DNA of 64,000 nucleotides, from NCBI RefSeq assembly GCF_040702995.1, contig NZ_CP159992.1, positions 707,501 to 771,500 of the forward strand, read 5' to 3'. The stretch is from Paenibacillus sp. AN1007 (lineage in GTDB: Bacteria > Bacillota > Bacilli > Paenibacillales > Paenibacillaceae). The position numbers were made by a program, and so were the translations under genes. How positions within the stretch are numbered: the stretch's first letter is position 1; every line of letters starts with the position of its first letter. Positions 40,536 through 50,254 of this stretch are shown one piece after another. The notes under the pieces were generated by a model. The model was not told the origin of the DNA. It made no database searches and saw only the letters and a list, made by a program, of their open reading frames with translations.

Positions 40536-40645
40536 GTCTGCCCTATAACTCGATTTGAACCTGCCAAGTACGAGCGCAGACAAACGGACGATTACTATTA
40601 TAGGGAGAAATGATCCATTATTGCTTCCCTTCATGTATATATGGA

Positions 40646-40690
40646 AAGGCATGACGTTTAGGGCTGTCCCTATACGTCATGCCCTTTTTG
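40646..40690. terminator. Bidirectional terminator between helD and the EamA gene
   Basis: Stem aaaggcatgacgt / acgtcatgccctt with an inner gggctgtccc hairpin and a T run on the plus strand, between convergent genes. Confidence 0.8.
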
Positions 40691-40709
40691 TGTTAAGAAC
40701 AGGATCGGG

Positions 40710-41660
40710 CTAGACTTGATCATGATCCGAAACCCCAGGGAGTGACGCGGCTTGTTTCTTCCGTGCTGGACGGCGGTTTACCATATAAATGCCTGTGCCA
40801 ATCATTAAGCCTCCTGCTCCGGTAAACCAGTAGACCTGCTCTCCGAGCAGAATCCAGCTTGAAAGCACACCGAAGAATGGTGCGAGAAACAAATAGGAAC
40901 TGGTCTGGGCGGGATCACTATGCTGTAATAGATAAAACCAGAGGGAGAACTGTAACATGGAGCAGGCAAATGTCAGCCACAGTAAAGACACAACGGAAAC
41001 TGCGGTTATTGTAAAATGAGGCCGTTCCGTCCACAGACTGAGCAGAAGCAGTGCTGCGCCTCCAGCAAGCATCTGATAAGCCGTCAGCACAAATGGTTCA
41101 AAATCATTACCCCAGCGCTTAATAAGCAGTGTAGACACGGCAAAAGATATCGCGCCCCCGAAACCGATCCAGGTTCCGGGTGTGAGGCTCATATGCCATC
41201 CAAAAGTGAGCAGGATACCTGCAAAACCTAAAGTTACACCAATCCACTGGCTTAAACGATAGCTCAGACCGTATAGAACTGCACTGAGAACAATAACGAT
41301 CAGCGGATTCGTAAATGTAAGGATGGCCGATTCACTGGATGAAATCCAGTTCATACTGTAATAGGCACAGCCCATCACCCCAGCAGATTGAAACAATCCA
41401 ATGAGAATAATGCGGCTCCAAGCCTGCCATCTTTTTGGTAAAGGACGCTTACGCAGTAATAGGGCCATCAACCCTCCTGCCAGGATGTAGCGCAGTCCCA
41501 TGAGAAGGAATGGAGGTGCATACGCCATACCTATCCTGCCTACAGGAAAAGAAGTACCCATAATGAGCGTCGTTAAAATAACCAATAAGGCAGCTTTAGC
41601 TGGAGTTAAAGCAGTGGAGGCGCTTGTTTTTGGTGCAGTGCTGCCAATCGCCTCGCTCAT
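40710..41660 (-). CDS. EamA/DMT-family transporter
   Basis: A 316-residue drug/metabolite transporter with ten predicted helices in two EamA repeats (about 22-155 and 165-300). Conserved features include GTSFPVGRIGMAYAPPFLLM and, in the second repeat, APFFGVLSSWILLGE. Substrate unknown. Its ATG overlaps the SDR stop (ATGA), so the two genes are translationally coupled and divergent from lysR, suggesting LysR control. Confidence 0.88.
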   Translation of the reverse strand: MSEAIGSTAPKTSASTALTPAKAALLVILTTLIMGTSFPVGRIGMAYAPPFLLMGLRYILAGGLMALLLRKRPLPKRWQAWSRIILIGLFQSAGVMGCAYYSMNWISSSESAILTFTNPLIVIVLSAVLYGLSYRLSQWIGVTLGFAGILLTFGWHMSLTPGTWIGFGGAISFAVSTLLIKRWGNDFEPFVLTAYQMLAGGAALLLLSLWTERPHFTITAVSVVSLLWLTFACSMLQFSLWFYLLQHSDPAQTSSYLFLAPFFGVLSSWILLGEQVYWFTGAGGLMIGTGIYMVNRRPARKKQAASLPGVSDHDQV

Positions 41661-42400
41661 AATGTCTGCCCGCCATCGACAGTAATAAGCTGCCCTGTCA
41701 TGGATTGCTGCTCAAGAGCAGCACAGATCATGTGAGCGATGTCCTCTGGCGAAGCGATGCGCTGCAGCAGTAATTGTCCGCCAAGTTGGTGCATCCGCTC
41801 TTCATTGCCGGCCCACCAGCGCGTTGCAGCGGCTCCGGGAATGATGGCATTAACCCGAATATGAGGAGAGAGTGCATGAGCCAGTGATAACGTCAAGCCG
41901 TGAACTGCAGCTTTGGATACAGCATACGGAAGCGATGAACCGGAACCTGTACTGCCTGCAATGCTGCCTAGGTTCACAATGGCCCCGCCTCCAGCCTGCA
42001 CGATCCCTTCTTTTACAGCACGAGCGGAGTGAAACATGCCTTTCACATTAACATCAATGAGTTCATTCCAGACATCATCGGTGACCGAATCCAAATCATG
42101 TAAAGGAATGTGATAGGTCATTCCGGCGTTATTGACCAGATCCGTAATGGGGCCATACATTTCGGTTACCGCGGCGACCATTCGGCGTACCTCTCCATCA
42201 CTGGCAATATTCGCCTGAATAGAACATGCCTGCCCGCCTAGTGCGAGTATGTGCCGAACGGTTTCTTCTGCGGCCTGCTGTGAGCGGGAGTAATTCAGGA
42301 TCACCTTTGCTCCTCGTTCAGCAAGCTGTATACCTGCAGCCCGGCCTATGCCTGTGCCCCCACCTGTTATTAAAACAATCCTGTTTGTCCAGTATCTCAT
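41657..42400 (-). CDS. Short-chain dehydrogenase/reductase (SDR)
   Basis: A 247-residue classical SDR, FabG-like. The Rossmann motif is LITGGGTGIG, followed by NNAG (LVNNAGMTY), the catalytic Ser of NLGSIAGSTG and Tyr/Lys of LPYAVSKAAVHG. Substrate unknown. The ATG at 42400 follows aaggag by eight bases. It is the first gene of a two-gene unit with the EamA transporter. Confidence 0.92.
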   Translation of the reverse strand: MRYWTNRIVLITGGGTGIGRAAGIQLAERGAKVILNYSRSQQAAEETVRHILALGGQACSIQANIASDGEVRRMVAAVTEMYGPITDLVNNAGMTYHIPLHDLDSVTDDVWNELIDVNVKGMFHSARAVKEGIVQAGGGAIVNLGSIAGSTGSGSSLPYAVSKAAVHGLTLSLAHALSPHIRVNAIIPGAAATRWWAGNEERMHQLGGQLLLQRIASPEDIAHMICAALEQQSMTGQLITVDGGQTL

Positions 42401-42536
42401 GCTGTACACTCCTTCTTTGTATTAACTTTTGGAGATCGGTGATTGGAGATTATATCCTGTAATGATCATGTGTGGTCTGATATGCAGGTAACAGGGATTA
42501 AGTCTCAATGAAATAAGCGCAATAAATCTAATGTCA

Positions 42537-42566
42537 TTGTAGTCGCTTTTGTATATGGCGTATAAT
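42537..42566 (+). promoter_or_regulatory. Promoter of the lysR gene
   Basis: TTGTAG (42537-42542), 18-base spacer, perfect TATAAT (42561-42566). It lies in the divergent lysR/SDR interval, where LysR proteins usually bind. Confidence 0.6.
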
Positions 42567-42617
42567 GATTACTAATGAACTGGACATCATTTTGAGTGAT
42601 GTCAGAGTGGAGGCGTG

Positions 42618-43499
42618 ATGGAAAGCGGGGATCTTCGAATATTTCAATGTGTTGCCCGGGAAGGGAATCTGACGAGAGCTGCAGCGAGGCTCGGGTACGT
42701 TCAATCCAACGTTACGGCACGCATACGGCATTTGGAGGCTGAGGTGAATACGCCCTTGTTCATCCGGCATAATCGGGGAATGACACTTTCTCCGGCGGGA
42801 GAGATGCTGCTGGCTTATGCCGATAAGATTATTGGTCTGCTGAATGATGCTTCCAGGGCACTTCAGGCTGCCAATACGCCATCCGGCCCTTTGCAGATTG
42901 GGTCTATACAGACAGCTGCCGCGGTGAGGCTGCCGCGTTTGCTTGCGAAATACTACAGCCAGTACCCGGATGTTGCGCTGGCGCTGGCATCAGGTCATTC
43001 ACAGATGCTTATTGATCAGGTCATCGGGTATGAATTGGAAGGAGCATTTATCGGCTGCGCCTGTGACCATCCCGATATTAAATCTGTGGATGTATTCGAT
43101 GAGGAACTATTTATTGTCTCGGCTCCAGTCCTGTCAGCGGATGAACTGGAACGAAAGCCGATTTTAGTGTATAGTCTGGGCTGCTCTTATCGTAAAATTC
43201 TGGAGGACTGGATGCTTCTAAGAGGTGTTCATCGCCCAGTCATTTTGGAGTTCGGGACATTGGAGGCGATTATCAGCGGCGTGACCTCGGGCATGGGGAT
43301 TTCGCTGCTGCCTGAAATCGTCATTCATCAGCAGGTCGAAAACGGTCTGCTCCGCAAACATTCTCTTCCTCCCGGAATGAACCGTATGATGACACGGTTT
43401 ATTACACGTAAGGATGTGTTTGTCAGCAGTGCGCTTGGGGCTTTTATGGAAATGCTCCCGCAGGAATGTGGTATGATAGGGAATGGAGATTTAATTTAA
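42618..43499 (+). CDS. LysR-family transcriptional regulator
   Basis: A 293-residue LysR regulator. The N-terminal winged helix (about 1-60) reads LRIFQCVAREGNLTRAAARL...SNVTARIRHLEAEV, and residues 90-290 form the type 2 periplasmic-binding-like effector domain. It is similar in style to CzcR/YwqM-type regulators. It is divergent from the SDR-EamA pair, its likely target. The ATG at 42618 follows ggagg by four bases. A 10-bp hairpin (aatggagatt/aatctccatt, 43482-43509) overlaps its stop. Confidence 0.9.
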   Translation: MESGDLRIFQCVAREGNLTRAAARLGYVQSNVTARIRHLEAEVNTPLFIRHNRGMTLSPAGEMLLAYADKIIGLLNDASRALQAANTPSGPLQIGSIQTAAAVRLPRLLAKYYSQYPDVALALASGHSQMLIDQVIGYELEGAFIGCACDHPDIKSVDVFDEELFIVSAPVLSADELERKPILVYSLGCSYRKILEDWMLLRGVHRPVILEFGTLEAIISGVTSGMGISLLPEIVIHQQVENGLLRKHSLPPGMNRMMTRFITRKDVFVSSALGAFMEMLPQECGMIGNGDLI

Positions 43500-43560
43500 A
43501 ATCTCCATTAATGTTATAACTGAGCAGAGATCGGTAATCCGTTAAGGAAGTGAACTATAC

Positions 43561-44868
43561 ATGGATTTATTTTCGTTTCAACAGGATACACAGCCGCAAG
43601 CCAGACTGCTGGCAGACCGTATGAGGCCTGAGCATCTGGATGAATATATCGGACAAGAACATATTATTGGACCCGGGAAGCTGCTTCGCCGAGCCATTGA
43701 GGCTGACCAGATCTCATCCATTCTGCTGTATGGCCCCCCGGGATGCGGCAAGACAACCTTAGCCCACATTATCTCTCAGCACACGCAGGGACAGTTTGTG
43801 CGGCTTAACGCCGTGGATGCCTCGGTTAAAGACGTACGCGAAGTGATTGAGCAGGCACAGACGAACAAACAGCTGTACGGCACCAAAACGATTCTGTTCC
43901 TTGACGAGGTACATCGTTTTAACAGCTCACGCCAAGATGCGCTGCTGCCCGCGGTAGAGAAGGGCACCATTATTTTCATCGGGGCGACAACAGAGAACCC
44001 TTTTCATTATGTAAATGGAGCCTTAATGAGCCGTTCTACTCTGTTCCAGCTTGAGTCGCTGACCAAGGAGCATTCACTGGTTGCCATGCGCAGAGCGCTA
44101 AGCGATGCGGATAAAGGGCTTGGTTTTATGGAGCTGCGAGCAGACGATGAAGCTTTGGAACACATTGCAGCAATGGCCAACGGCGATATTCGCCGCGCTT
44201 TGAACGCACTGGAGCTGGCTGCGCTCACTACACCGCCTGAGCAGGATGGAACGATTCACGTCACGCTGGCTGTTGCGGAAGAGTCCATTCGCCGTCCCAT
44301 CGTAAAGGCAGACGAGTCCACGCAGTATGATGTCTTGTCTGCTTTTCACAAAAGCATCCGTGGTTCAAGCGATGCAGCGCTGTTCTGGTTTCTGTATGCG
44401 GTCGAGAAGCTCGGCATGGACCCGATGACGTTCATTCGCCGCCTGATTGCAGCAAGCAGTGAGGATATTGGACTAGCGAATCCGCAGGCGATGACTCAGG
44501 CGATCGGTGCGCTTGATGCGTATCGGAATAACGGCTGGCCTGAAGCCAAGCTGAACATTGCGCAGGCTATTTTGTTTGCGGTGGAAAGTCCGAAATCCAA
44601 TGCGGTGTATACGGCCATTTCCAAGGCAATGAGTGCAATAGACGAGGTCAAATCGGCTGAAGTGCCGCTGCATCTGAGGGATACACATTATTCGGGAGCT
44701 GCCAAGCTGGGACATGAGGGATATCAGTACCCTCATAACTATCCCGGACATTATGTGAAGCAGGAGTATTTGCCCAAACAGCTGTCCCGCAGAGTCTTCT
44801 ATGAAGCCACAGAGCAGGGGAATGAATCAAAGATCAGGTTGAATCAGCAGCGGCGAAGAGAGCTGTAG
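43561..44868 (+). CDS. rarA: Replication-associated recombination protein RarA (MgsA)
   Basis: RarA (435 residues) is an AAA+ ATPase that acts at stalled replication forks. Walker A is LLYGPPGCGKTTLAH, Walker B LFLDEVHRF, sensor 1 FIGATTENP, and the C-terminal MgsA tetramerisation domain carries DAYRNNGWPEAKLNIAQA and ends YLPKQLSRRVFYEATEQG. In B. subtilis it lies between yrvM and cymR; here about 10 kb of extra genes separate it from tcdA. Confidence 0.96.
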   Translation: MDLFSFQQDTQPQARLLADRMRPEHLDEYIGQEHIIGPGKLLRRAIEADQISSILLYGPPGCGKTTLAHIISQHTQGQFVRLNAVDASVKDVREVIEQAQTNKQLYGTKTILFLDEVHRFNSSRQDALLPAVEKGTIIFIGATTENPFHYVNGALMSRSTLFQLESLTKEHSLVAMRRALSDADKGLGFMELRADDEALEHIAAMANGDIRRALNALELAALTTPPEQDGTIHVTLAVAEESIRRPIVKADESTQYDVLSAFHKSIRGSSDAALFWFLYAVEKLGMDPMTFIRRLIAASSEDIGLANPQAMTQAIGALDAYRNNGWPEAKLNIAQAILFAVESPKSNAVYTAISKAMSAIDEVKSAEVPLHLRDTHYSGAAKLGHEGYQYPHNYPGHYVKQEYLPKQLSRRVFYEATEQGNESKIRLNQQRRREL

Positions 44869-44910
44869 CCGCACTTGGATTCTCAAGCCTGAAGCAGGAG
44901 ATGGACACAG

Positions 44911-45312
44911 ATGAAAGAGTTCGTATATATTGGAGCTGGCGGTTTTCTGGGCACATTAACCCGTTATACCATCCAGCTTCTGATCCCCTCGGCCAATACA
45001 GGTTTTCCATGGGCAGTGCTGCTGATCAATGCGATCGGCAGCCTGTTTTTAGGTTGGTTCTTTACCATTGCCATTCCCGAAAAAGTAACACCGCAGCTTC
45101 GTCTTGCCATCGGTACAGGCTTTACCGGAGCCTTCACCACCTTCTCCACATTCACACTGGATATCGTTCGTTTATCAGAGGGCGGAGAATGGCTGAAAGC
45201 TGCAGCGTATCTCCTTTTTAGTGTGGCAGCCGGACTGCTGCTCTGTGCCTTCGGCATCAAGCTTGGAAACCGAATGCTCGCTGTCTCTCCAAAAGGGAGT
45301 GATACCCGATGA
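44911..45312 (+). CDS. crcB: Fluoride channel subunit CrcB/Fluc (first copy)
   Basis: A 133-residue, four-helix membrane protein that exports fluoride as a dual-topology dimer or heterodimer. Motifs GGFLGTLTRY, FPWAVLLINAIGSLFLG and GFTGAFTTFSTFTLD, with the phenylalanine box, are present. It is longer than its partner at the C-terminus. It overlaps the second copy by four bases. I find no fluoride riboswitch in the 42 bases upstream. Confidence 0.95.
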   Translation: MKEFVYIGAGGFLGTLTRYTIQLLIPSANTGFPWAVLLINAIGSLFLGWFFTIAIPEKVTPQLRLAIGTGFTGAFTTFSTFTLDIVRLSEGGEWLKAAAYLLFSVAAGLLLCAFGIKLGNRMLAVSPKGSDTR

Positions 45313-45668
45313 TCGTGTGGATCGGAGCAGCCGGCGTATTAGGTGCGCTTGTTCGTTACAGTCTGGGGAAGGCCGTCTCCGGCAAACTGGGGACTTCGTT
45401 TCCTTGGGGCACCTGGATCATTAATGTCAGCGGTTCTCTTCTGCTTGGCATGCTGTATGGTGCGCATCAGGCCGCGATGCTGTCAGACTTCACGTGGATC
45501 GTGTGGGGAACCGGCTTCTGCGGAGCGTATACCACCTTCTCCACCTTTGGCTACGAAACCTTAACGTTAATGGGGCAGCGGCGATACGGCAGAGCAATTC
45601 TTTACGTGGTGAGTTCTGTTGTGGTGGGTGTGTTAGGTTGTATGACAGGTGTTTGGCTTACTGCATAA
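45309..45668 (+). CDS. crcB: Fluoride channel subunit CrcB/Fluc (second copy)
   Basis: A 119-residue CrcB with VLGALVRYSLGK, FPWGTWIINVSGSLLLG and GFCGAYTTFSTFGYE. The divergent sequence relative to the first copy and the ATGA overlap suggest an obligate heterodimer, as in other Bacillales with tandem crcB genes. Confidence 0.95.
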   Translation: MIVWIGAAGVLGALVRYSLGKAVSGKLGTSFPWGTWIINVSGSLLLGMLYGAHQAAMLSDFTWIVWGTGFCGAYTTFSTFGYETLTLMGQRRYGRAILYVVSSVVVGVLGCMTGVWLTA

Positions 45669-45703
45669 TTGAAATATTTAAATTTTTTTGTGAAAAAAGC
45701 AGG

Positions 45704-45748
45704 AAAAAAGCCTTCCTTCATGGTAATACATGAAAGACGGCTTTTTTT
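45704..45748. terminator. Bidirectional terminator between crcB and mnmA
   Basis: Imperfect stem aaaaaagccttccttcatg / catgaaagacggctttttt with A and T tracts on both sides; the flanking genes converge. Confidence 0.85.
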
Positions 45749-45810
45749 GTAGGAATACATGGAATTGGCTCCATCACCGTCTGAGCGAAGGATACAAGCC
45801 CGAAGTACTT

Positions 45811-46977
<1,167 letters not shown>

Positions 46978-47167
46978 CTAGCATAACCCGAACGAACTTA
47001 CGATACACCCGGCCAATTTTGGATAGTGTCCACTCCAGGCGTACATTTCGGGATATCGTCAATCTTTCTTTTCCATAACACATGCAGATATGTTAACATT
47101 ACTTGAGGGTTATGATCGGAATACGGAGGATTAGAAGGTTGAGACCTGTTCTCCCTGAAGTTCGCCT

Positions 47168-47265
47168 GGCGGAATCACGGAATTAACGGTCATGAACCAC
47201 TTTGAGAAATACCATAAAGAACAGCGATGCGAACAATAAACCATGATGTTCCGCCTTGTTTTTTT
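47168..47265 (+). ncRNA. Candidate structured RNA/leader ending in a T run before cymR
   Basis: Arms ggcggaatca (47168-47177) and tgatgttccgcc (47244-47255) enclose about 65 bases with further pairing (ctttg...aaag, gttcgc/gcgaac). Seven T follow at 47259-47265, only 23 bases before the cymR start. It could be a small RNA with its own terminator or an attenuator of cymR. It is too short, and lacks the closing stem, to be called 6S RNA. The rest of 46936-47288 has a short aggt/acct hairpin and no clear promoter. Confidence 0.35.
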
Positions 47266-47288
47266 GAAAATTGAAAGAGGTGACTCCT

Positions 47289-47708
47289 TTGAAAATATCG
47301 ACAAAAGGCCGTTACGGCCTCACAATCATGATGGAGCTGGCTGCCAGAACCGGCGAAGGCCCCACATCACTGAAAAGCATTGCCGAGCGCAACCAGCTCT
47401 CGGAGCATTATTTGGAGCAGTTGATTGCACCGCTGCGCAATGCCGGATTGGTCAAGAGCATCCGCGGTGCATATGGCGGTTACATTCTGGCCGGAGACCC
47501 TGCAGCAGTAACGGCAGGGGATGTTATTCGTGTACTGGAGGGACCCATTTCACCAGTAGACTTTACCGAGGAAGATGATCCCGCGAAGCGTGATCTGTGG
47601 CTGCGCATCCGTGACGGCATTGCGGAAGTGCTGGATTCGACAACGCTGAAAGACCTGATTACATTTGAAGATCAGGAGAAGAAAGATAGTTATATGTTCT
47701 ACATTTAG
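47289..47708 (+). CDS. cymR: Rrf2-family regulator CymR (cysteine metabolism repressor)
   Basis: A 139-residue Rrf2 protein; B. subtilis CymR is 138 residues and represses sulfur assimilation genes in complex with CysK. The winged helix starts MKISTKGRYGLTIMMELA, with recognition region LSEHYLEQLIAPLRNAGLVKS and wing SIRGAYGGYILA. The three cysteines of Fe-S Rrf2 proteins such as IscR are absent, which favours CymR over an Fe-S sensor. The start is a TTG at 47289 behind aaagaggtg. iscS follows, as in B. subtilis (cymR-yrvO). Confidence 0.92.
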   Translation: MKISTKGRYGLTIMMELAARTGEGPTSLKSIAERNQLSEHYLEQLIAPLRNAGLVKSIRGAYGGYILAGDPAAVTAGDVIRVLEGPISPVDFTEEDDPAKRDLWLRIRDGIAEVLDSTTLKDLITFEDQEKKDSYMFYI

Positions 47709-47741
47709 GAAGAAATTAGATGATCATCCAGAGGACACACT

Positions 47742-47764
47742 AAAGCCCCCATATTGGGGGCTTT
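47742..47764 (+). terminator. Hairpin between cymR and iscS
   Basis: Perfect stem aaagccccc/gggggcttt without a T run; a weak terminator or processing site. Confidence 0.5.
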
Positions 47765-47849
47765 AACCATGCCAACGGAGAATAAAGCTTGCTTTTACTA
47801 ATGATTTGAACATAAAAATGAAATCCAACAACCAATGAGGTGACAAACT

Positions 47850-49001
47850 ATGAAACGTATATATCTGGATCACGCCGCTTCGACACCCATGCATCCACGC
47901 GTCGCTGAAGTGATGATGAATGTCATGACCAATCAATACGGTAATCCGTCCAGTATCCACGCCTTTGGGCGAGAAGCCAAACGGACGGTTAGTGGAGCAA
48001 GGGACTTTATCGCAGCGTCTTTGGGATGCAGCCCCGATGAGCTTGTTTTTACGGGCGGTGGAACAGAGAGTGACAACCTGGCCATATTTGGCGCAGTGGC
48101 TTCCAGAGCAGAGAAGGGAAAACATGTGATCACTACGGCGATTGAACATCACGCTGTGCTGCATTCGTGTCAGGAACTAGAGCGGCAGGGATATGAAGTG
48201 ACCTATCTGCCTGTGGACGAATCGGGGCGCATTAATCTGGAACAGCTGCAAGAAGCCGTTCGACCGGACACTGTGCTGATTACGATGATGTATGCCAATA
48301 ATGAAGTAGGGACGATTCAGCCTATCCGTGAAGTTGGAGAACTGGCACGCCAGCATCATATTTTATTCCACACGGATGCAGTTCAGGCGCTGGGCAGCCA
48401 GCCGATCTCCTGCAAAGACCTGCCTGTGGATCTCGTCAGCTTCTCGGCACATAAAATTAATGGACCGCAGGGTGTTGGTGCATTGTATGTCAGACGCGGC
48501 GTTACATTGGAAGCCAGATCTCACGGTGGATTGCAGGAACGACAACGTCGTGCAGGCACGGAGAACATGGCTGGGATTGCCGGGTTTGCAGAGGCACTGA
48601 AATGGATCACGGAACAGGGAGACGAGCATCTGCAGCATGCCTTGGAACTGCGAAAGCTGCTGCTTGATCAGCTTGCTGTTCATGTGGGCGCAGAACATTT
48701 TCATGTCAACGGACATCCGGAGCATACTCTTCCCAATATTCTTAATATCAGCTTCCCCGAGGTATCTACCGAAACGATGCTGATGAATCTGGATATGGAG
48801 GGTATAGCCGCAGCCAGCGGTTCGGCCTGTACTTCAGGTTCGCTTGAAGTATCCCATGTGCTGAAAGCAATGAATTTACCAGAGGCATTTTTACAGACTG
48901 CGATTCGATTTAGCTGGGGCTTGGGTAATACTACAAAAGAAATCATCACAACCGCCGAAAAAATTGGAACCATTCTTGAACGGCTGCGTAATAGACCTTA
49001 A
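47850..49001 (+). CDS. iscS: Cysteine desulfurase (IscS/NifS-like, YrvO type)
   Basis: A 383-residue PLP enzyme that mobilises sulfur from cysteine for tRNA thiolation through MnmA and for Fe-S assembly. It starts IYLDHAASTPMHPRV, has the PLP-binding Lys in SFSAHKINGPQGVGALY and the reactive Cys in GSACTSGSLEVSHVL. The short active-site loop and context match YrvO, the dedicated partner of MnmA in B. subtilis. The gene is separated from mnmA by cymR here. Confidence 0.95.
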   Translation: MKRIYLDHAASTPMHPRVAEVMMNVMTNQYGNPSSIHAFGREAKRTVSGARDFIAASLGCSPDELVFTGGGTESDNLAIFGAVASRAEKGKHVITTAIEHHAVLHSCQELERQGYEVTYLPVDESGRINLEQLQEAVRPDTVLITMMYANNEVGTIQPIREVGELARQHHILFHTDAVQALGSQPISCKDLPVDLVSFSAHKINGPQGVGALYVRRGVTLEARSHGGLQERQRRAGTENMAGIAGFAEALKWITEQGDEHLQHALELRKLLLDQLAVHVGAEHFHVNGHPEHTLPNILNISFPEVSTETMLMNLDMEGIAAASGSACTSGSLEVSHVLKAMNLPEAFLQTAIRFSWGLGNTTKEIITTAEKIGTILERLRNRP

Positions 49002-49164
49002 GGGGCTCTTTACGCATGGAACAAAAGGAGGGAAGAAGTTCCATTTCATCGGTTGGATAGAAGCGGTTTGATGACCGGCGTTTGACTGCCACTCATCAAC
49101 TTTGGGCATACCTAGCAATAGCGCCGCGCCTATACAATGTGAAGAAGATGAGGGGGACCCAGCG

Positions 49165-49686
49165 ATGAAGCTTCAGGAAATGATCGGACTTGCCGTTTTT
49201 GATGTTGAGGATGGGAAGCAGGTCGGTAAAATCCAGGATTTCATTGTGAACGATGATTGGGAGATTGAAGGCATTGAACTTGAGAATAAAGGCCTGTTTA
49301 CCAATCATGTGAAAATAGTGCAATGGGAAGATATCGTTGCCTATGGCGAAGATGCCGTCATGATCCGTAATCAACAGGCTGTCCGCAAGACGGGGGCCGA
49401 CGACATAAAATACACGTACCTCCTCGGTCGTTCGAAATTAAAGGAGATGTCCGTGCTCACCGAAGAAGGATTGCTGCTCGGACGAGTCTCTGATGTTTAT
49501 TTTGACCAGGAGTTGGGAAATACAATAATAGGGATTGAAATTACGGACGGTTTTGTGTCCGATCTGATCGAGGGCCGTAAATGGCTGCCATGTACAAGTG
49601 ATATGTCTATCGGAGAAAGTGCCATAATGGTGCCGCCGCTGAGTGAACAGCGCTTGGAAAATGCCATTCATTCTGTTAACGGATAG
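49165..49686 (+). CDS. PRC-barrel domain protein (YrrD-like)
   Basis: A 173-residue protein with two PRC-barrel repeats: residues 1-75 (MIGLAVFDVEDGKQVGKIQD) and 90-160 (SVLTEEGLLLGRVSDVYFD). It resembles B. subtilis YrrD, a small protein of unknown role from the same region. No membrane segment. The ATG at 49165 is preferred (aggggga seven bases upstream). Confidence 0.85.
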   Translation: MKLQEMIGLAVFDVEDGKQVGKIQDFIVNDDWEIEGIELENKGLFTNHVKIVQWEDIVAYGEDAVMIRNQQAVRKTGADDIKYTYLLGRSKLKEMSVLTEEGLLLGRVSDVYFDQELGNTIIGIEITDGFVSDLIEGRKWLPCTSDMSIGESAIMVPPLSEQRLENAIHSVNG

Positions 49687-49696
49687 GTGAATGAAT

Positions 49697-49906
49697 ATGA
49701 AATGTCCAAATTGTAGTTCGAAAGATATCGGAAAAATTGGCTCCCATCAGTTTTACTGCTGGGGATGCTTTATTGAATTAACGGTAAATGGTGAGAAAAT
49801 GTCTGTGTACCAAGTGGAAGAAGACGGCACATTAAGCTCTCTGGATGATTTGTTCTTTGGAGAAGAGCTGCCGCAGGATTTTCCTCACATTCATGCTTCT
49901 TCTTAA
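49697..49906 (+). CDS. Small zinc-ribbon protein, 69 residues
   Basis: It starts MKCPNCSSKDIGKIG and has a second pair YCWGCFIEL, giving a CxxC-x14-CxxC zinc ribbon at the N-terminus and an acidic tail (EEDGTLSSLDDLFFGEELPQ). Ten bases separate it from the PRC-barrel gene, so they share an operon. Function unknown. ATG at 49697 is preferred over 49691 because taggtga lies just upstream. Confidence 0.8.
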   Translation: MKCPNCSSKDIGKIGSHQFYCWGCFIELTVNGEKMSVYQVEEDGTLSSLDDLFFGEELPQDFPHIHASS

Positions 49907-50058
49907 AGAAGCAGTTTAACTTCCTCTATATGCGGTTTTGTGACAACAACTGTCATTTTACGCTGCTGCATTTTGCTGGCAGATGGATATAGATGTGGTT
50001 ACATAGCGGTCAGGAAGGACATGTATAATTAAATATATGATTTACTGATCCGTAAAAT

Positions 50059-50098
50059 GCGCTTTCCTCTTTTCGAAGAGGGGAGCGTTTTTTTTGTT
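50059..50098 (+). terminator. Terminator after the zinc-ribbon gene
   Basis: Stem gcgctttcctc/gaggggagcg with a short loop, followed by eight T. The rest of 49907-50254 has no gene; a 25-bp tandem repeat lies at its end. Confidence 0.85.
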
Positions 50099-50188
50099 TT
50101 GACCTGAAGAGCTGTCTCCTTTGCTCCGACCGACTCTTCTTCCACAGCTTATCTCTGTTTTTGAAGTTAATAAAAATCCCCTCGCCTA

Positions 50189-50237
50189 CATATACTGATT
50201 CTCAGAGCCAGTCCATATACTGAACTTTAGAGCCAGT
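50189..50237. repeat. 25-bp tandem repeat upstream of the AI-2E permease gene
   Basis: Two copies of catatactga-n5-agagccagt, at 50189-50212 and 50214-50237. The second copy ends three bases before the Shine-Dalgarno of the next gene. Could be a regulator site or a slipped duplication. Confidence 0.7.
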
Positions 50238-50254
50238 TCAAAGGGGAGATCGAA

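Noticed and set aside
45730..45760. A plus-strand gene starting at the end of the crcB/mnmA terminator
   Set aside because: The only ATG lies within the terminator stem and has no Shine-Dalgarno.
47100..47266. 6S RNA (ssrS) upstream of cymR
   Set aside because: ctccctgaagttcgcctgg resembles the 5' end of 6S RNA, but the complementary 3' closing strand is missing and the element is too short.
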